Assembly (NCBI RefSeq): GCF_030848805.1
Contig: NC_092359.1
Location: forward strand, 3,213,001-3,277,000
DNA: 64,000 nucleotides
Direction of reading: 5' to 3'
DNA from: Temnothorax longispinosus
Taxonomy: Eukaryota; Arthropoda; Insecta; Hymenoptera; Formicidae
Part shown: piece after piece, positions 60,660-64,000 of the stretch
Layout of the letters: every line of letters starts with the position of its first letter
Numbering within the stretch: position 1 is the stretch's first letter
Notes under the pieces: generated by a model
Databases searched by the model: none
What the model saw: the letters and a program-made list of their open reading frames with translations, nothing else
What the model was told of the DNA's origin: nothing
Translations under genes and position numbers: made by a program

Positions 60660-63226
60660 TTATAATTCTGTATGTTTTGATGCTTCTGCAAGTGGTAAGA
60701 CTTTGTCTACTTCTGCAAACCAATCATTGTATACAGCTTTAGGATCAACTGACCAGAATCTGTGAAATGATATAGGTTCTTGAGATGCCAAATAAGCATT
60801 AGGATAATCCACAGGTTGTGCCTACAACAGTTACGAAATACAAGATGGTTTAATATCATCATATTAAAGTAATAATCATTAGAATATATCAGAGTAAACA
60901 GTACTGAAAAATTATATCATCCTTTTAAATTATAAGTCTCATATATATTACAATATTTCATACATTTGTATGTGTGAGTTCAATGTCCAATATAAATTAC
61001 GACAAAAAATCTATTACGTATACCTGATGGAACATCGAAGAATGCACGCCTTCTACTCCAAGTCGCAATAAACAAAGTCCAAAGAGATACATGTCATCGG
61101 GAGTAGTCGCAGATGGGCAAGTGCACGCGCCCGGTTCTACCATCAGATGAACCAAGGGAGCTGATAACACGACTCCCGCACCGCCAGTTAAGTATTGATA
61201 GCCGTAGTGACTGTCCCACATACGAAATCCGTAACGTTCGCCGATCGCGACTGCGTGCTTAGGATTGTAGCACGTGAGCAAGTTTAATAAACGTACTACA
61301 CTGTAATAAATTAAAATACACTTCAATTTTTCAATATCTTAAAAATAAAGATTATAAGCCTTTTCACGGCTTTGTAATACTTTGCACAATTTTGTCAACT
61401 TAAAAATAAGATTTTTTTAAATATAATTACATTTACCTGAATATAGTGTCATCGTCGACAATGGCAAGCCAATCGAAATTACGTTTTTTTAGTATTTTGC
61501 TGGCTTCTTGCAAGATAGCATAAGTTTTAGCACAGTGTCCTTTAGTAGTATTCGGGACGATGTATGCCTCCCGTAAATTTTTGTCTAGATAGTAGAACAA
61601 TTCAGCTAACTTACGAAGACCGTAAATATATTCAAAATATACGTAATTTCATTGATGAGGCATACCGGCTGCATCACTGAAATATCCAATGTTCAAATCG
61701 TACTTGGCCCACGACTTTTTAACCACTGGGATTCTGTCTAAATGAAATTTGGCGCAAGTTTTAACAGCGAAATAAATGTTTTCCGGAGCTACAGAAGAAC
61801 TCTGCAAATCGAGAGTATTTATATCAACGTGGTTCAACAATAAAATATATTATTCTCTTTTAACTTATTAAAATTATTGTTATTATTAATTAGAAAGTCA
61901 TATCGTGTAACATACGCAAGAATGGAAGAATCGGGGATACGTGGCGCAATCGGAGGCGGACACAATGCACAGTTTAGACACATGAGTCAACTTTGCGCCA
62001 GTGCTATTTAAGACAAAGGTCGCGAATTCGTATGATACGTCGATAGAAAAATCTGCCTTCGGTTCCTTGCCCTCAGAGACTCGTTTAGATAAACTAAAAA
62101 TGTTAAGTTATATTTTTAATTTTTGGACAAAGATAAGAACAGAAACAGATCGTAACTATATATGTTTTAAAAATTAGATGCCAATTTTGTTGAGCTTTCA
62201 ATTTTATCTATAGCCTATTTTAATGTCTTTCGTTGTTACTCCTCCAAAGTTTTTATGACTCTTATAATAACGATCATTTAATATAAAAATAGAATATACC
62301 TCTTTAATAGCGTAGCGCTCATGGCAAATCCAGATGCCATGTGTGGATACCTAAATCTCTTAGTGTGCCGCGCAAAGTGATGAATAATAGTAGGTTCACG
62401 ATCATAAAGCATGTGTCCAATCCAAACATTCTGCACAAACAAATTATATATCTAGAATACAAATCGCTCTTTCTTAAAATGTTTTGCGGCGAGAACACAA
62501 TTCACCTCAGACGAGCTAAATTTTCCAAGAACATTCAACAGCTTCTCTAATCGAATCACAGTATTTTCCAAACAAAAGAAGAACCATTCCACATCTGGAA
62601 ATTCATTCGACAAATGAGTCAACAGCGGAACTATTGTCCAGGAACCTTTGATGTCAAGTTCATGGGACAATACGACGTGTGGGAATTCCTAAAATATAGA
62701 GATACCTTATTTAGCAATAAGTACAAGACGTAGTCGCCTATATATATTTACTGAAGACTCAACAAAAATACACAGGAACAATATTTTATTGTAATCAAAC
62801 GTACTCCTTCAAGAGCGTCATCCTGCTCATAGATGTTTTTCCTCAAATAATCAGCATGGGCTGCATTGTAGCCTTCCTTTTGGCTCAGTATTACTATCGC
62901 CAGCTTGTTGGACTCTGGAAAATATTCTAATTAAGACTTTTTCGTGCATTCAATTTTGAATAAAAAAAAGAAGGCGAGTAAGGGCCCAGGTAGCAATTAA
63001 TGTCTAAAAGACATCATAAAGACATCTTTAAGATTTCTGGCATCTTAAAGACATCTTTACGATGTCTTTTAGACATTAATGCTACCTGGGCAACAGTTCG
63101 AAATTCTTAAATATCAATTTAATACAAGAATAAAAAGTATCTGAAATAAATACCTAATATACTTGCATGTGCACTCGCGATGAACGAGACGCAGGCGAGA
63201 AACGTGAGATATGTTGACAGTTCCAT
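60660..63226 (-). CDS. B3glct: Beta-1,3-glucosyltransferase (B3GLCT-like)
   Basis: Complete 9-exon gene, 465 residues. Exons (minus): 63226-63154, 62914-62805, 62688-62506, 62430-62300, 62093-61916, 61801-61666, 61584-61437, 61300-61024, 60821-60660; phases close. B3GLCT adds glucose to O-linked fucose on thrombospondin type 1 repeats in the ER. Landmarks: signal peptide (MELSTYLTFLACVSFIASAHA), an N-terminal domain with LAIVILSQKEGYN and DVEWFFFCLENT, then the GT31-type catalytic half with NTTKGHCAKTYAIL, the metal-binding triad VDDDT (Asp 314-316), AIGERYGF, YLTGGAGVVLS, TPDDMYLFG (about 386-394), and SMFHQAQPVDYP. The C terminus is HTEL, an ER-retrieval-type tetrapeptide like the REEL I recall for the human enzyme. 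It is convergent with ACOX3 and divergent from the gene starting at 63852. Confidence 0.95.
62984..63091. mobile_element. MITE-like hairpin in intron 1 of B3GLCT
   Basis: Left arm 62984-63034 and right arm 63042-63091 are about 50-base inverted repeats (outer word GCCCAGGTAGCA) with a 7-base loop. Each arm itself contains the repeated word AAAGACATC, giving internal symmetry. Confidence 0.85.
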
Positions 63227-63851
63227 TTTTGTCGAACAGCGTTCGAAGTCTGCAGGGAAACGGAAGATCTATATACGTTCCTGTCCTGGCGCTAATTCCG
63301 TCTTTGCAGGGGCGGAATTTTTCGGCGTTTCGACGCTTTCTAATTAACCACCACCTGTTCAATTGTCACTCGACAATTCGTTCCGTCCATCGCCGCGTCC
63401 GATCGCTGATCAGCTGTTCATTATTGAACTGTGCGAAAAAAGCCGGTTTCTACAGCCCCAGGATTCGTCGAACCTGCAGATGGGCGCCAATCAGGCTCGC
63501 TCGTTATTCCGCATGTCGCTTCTCGACCTTGTGCTTCCTCGCAAACCGAGGAGGGGGAGGGGGACACGTAAGGGTCAGATGTCAGAAGATTGATTTTTCG
63601 GAAAGAAACGCTCTTCTAGTGCCTGAGTCCGATTAAACTGAAGTTCAACGTCGTTCAGTGTTGAATTAGCAACCGTAACGAGGATTGCACGCCGCAGTGC
63701 CCGCAGTTTATGTCAGTGCACGTGCCTGAGTTGTTACGCATAAGTGGACATAAGTGGACATAATTTGTAAACAAGCTAAGGAAGGGTTAGACTAGGTAGT
63801 AGGTGGCCAGATAGAATGTGTAGGCGTTTGTATACGCGCGGCTTATCAGTC
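63227..63851. other. Divergent promoter region
   Basis: Shared upstream sequence of B3GLCT (minus) and the right-edge gene (plus). It includes a GGAGGGGGAGGGGGACACG purine block at about 63550 and a GTGGACATAA direct repeat at 63743-63762. The plus-strand frames here look non-coding. Confidence 0.5.
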
Positions 63852-64000
63852 ATGAGTGTCTCTCGCGAGTCGAGGGCGCACCAGAAGAAATTGAGGTAAT
63901 CAAGGTCGGTGTAACCTTAAAATAATTTTTGACGTTCCCTTCATGTGCCTTGCATACTCTAAAAAATAAACACTCGTGTCTTTATTGCAGATGCATATGT
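63852..64000 (+). CDS. Start of an unidentified gene, cut by the right edge
   Basis: Exon 1 at 63852-63895 reads MSVSRESRAHQKKL plus two bases and ends at TTGAG/GTAATC (phase 2). A good acceptor (TCTTTATTGCAG) precedes 63991 and continues the frame (R, then CIC) to the window end. The 95-base intron size is normal for these genes. The product cannot be named from about 18 residues. It would be divergent from B3GLCT with about 625 bases between start codons. Confidence 0.5.

Noticed and set aside
61586..61648. Extending B3GLCT exon 7 upstream through YGLRKLAELFYYLD
   Set aside because: The phase from the preceding donor fits only the acceptor at 61584, which also gives the family's normal spacing between FSD and the NTTKGHC motif.

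Overview
This looks like a scaffold piece from an insect nuclear genome, most likely a hymenopteran such as an ant. The evidence is compact introns with canonical GT/AG borders in the right third, a very uneven base composition (CpG-rich blocks inside AT-rich sequence), many GA/CT and CA microsatellites, and the insect gene content (an antennal-type ionotropic receptor, ACOX3, B3GLCT, deoxyhypusine synthase). The species assignment is inference.

Left two thirds (1 to about 42 kb): gene-poor. The only conserved coding sequence seen is (a) a wrecked GMC oxidoreductase (glucose dehydrogenase-like) pseudogene at 16.77-17.97 kb and (b) three minus-strand exons of one probable regulatory gene at 42049-41961, 38327-38248 and 26576-26234. 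Two of these carry their own start codons with in-frame stops upstream. Both N-terminal versions end in the same splice phase, so they look like alternative first exons joining a common exon that was not found, perhaps beyond the left edge. The rest is long-intron or intergenic sequence with microsatellites, purine-rich tracts and a 92-bp perfect palindrome.

Right third (43-64 kb): gene-dense. In order: deoxyhypusine synthase (minus, 7 exons, complete, 369 aa); a possible tiny two-exon gene (plus); a complete 8-exon ionotropic receptor with signal peptide (minus, 672 aa); a candidate two-exon 64-aa protein gene (minus); a complete 11-exon peroxisomal acyl-CoA oxidase 3 ending in SKL (plus, 717 aa); a complete 9-exon beta-1,3-glucosyltransferase with signal peptide and C-terminal HTEL (minus, 465 aa); and at the right edge the first coding exon of a divergent plus-strand gene. 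Exon borders were set by hand and the phases close in every complete gene. Most of these exons are too short to appear as long ORFs.

The same right third is studded with MITE-like inverted-repeat elements. Nine were found between 40 and 63.1 kb: in introns of DHPS, the receptor (two), ACOX3 and B3GLCT, in intergenic gaps, one nested inside another, and one overlapping a candidate exon. A tenth, larger element of about 0.9 kb has 44-bp terminal inverted repeats. None was noticed in the left 40 kb. The genes are unrelated housekeeping and sensory functions, not an operon-like system. No CRISPR, prokaryotic or viral system is visible.
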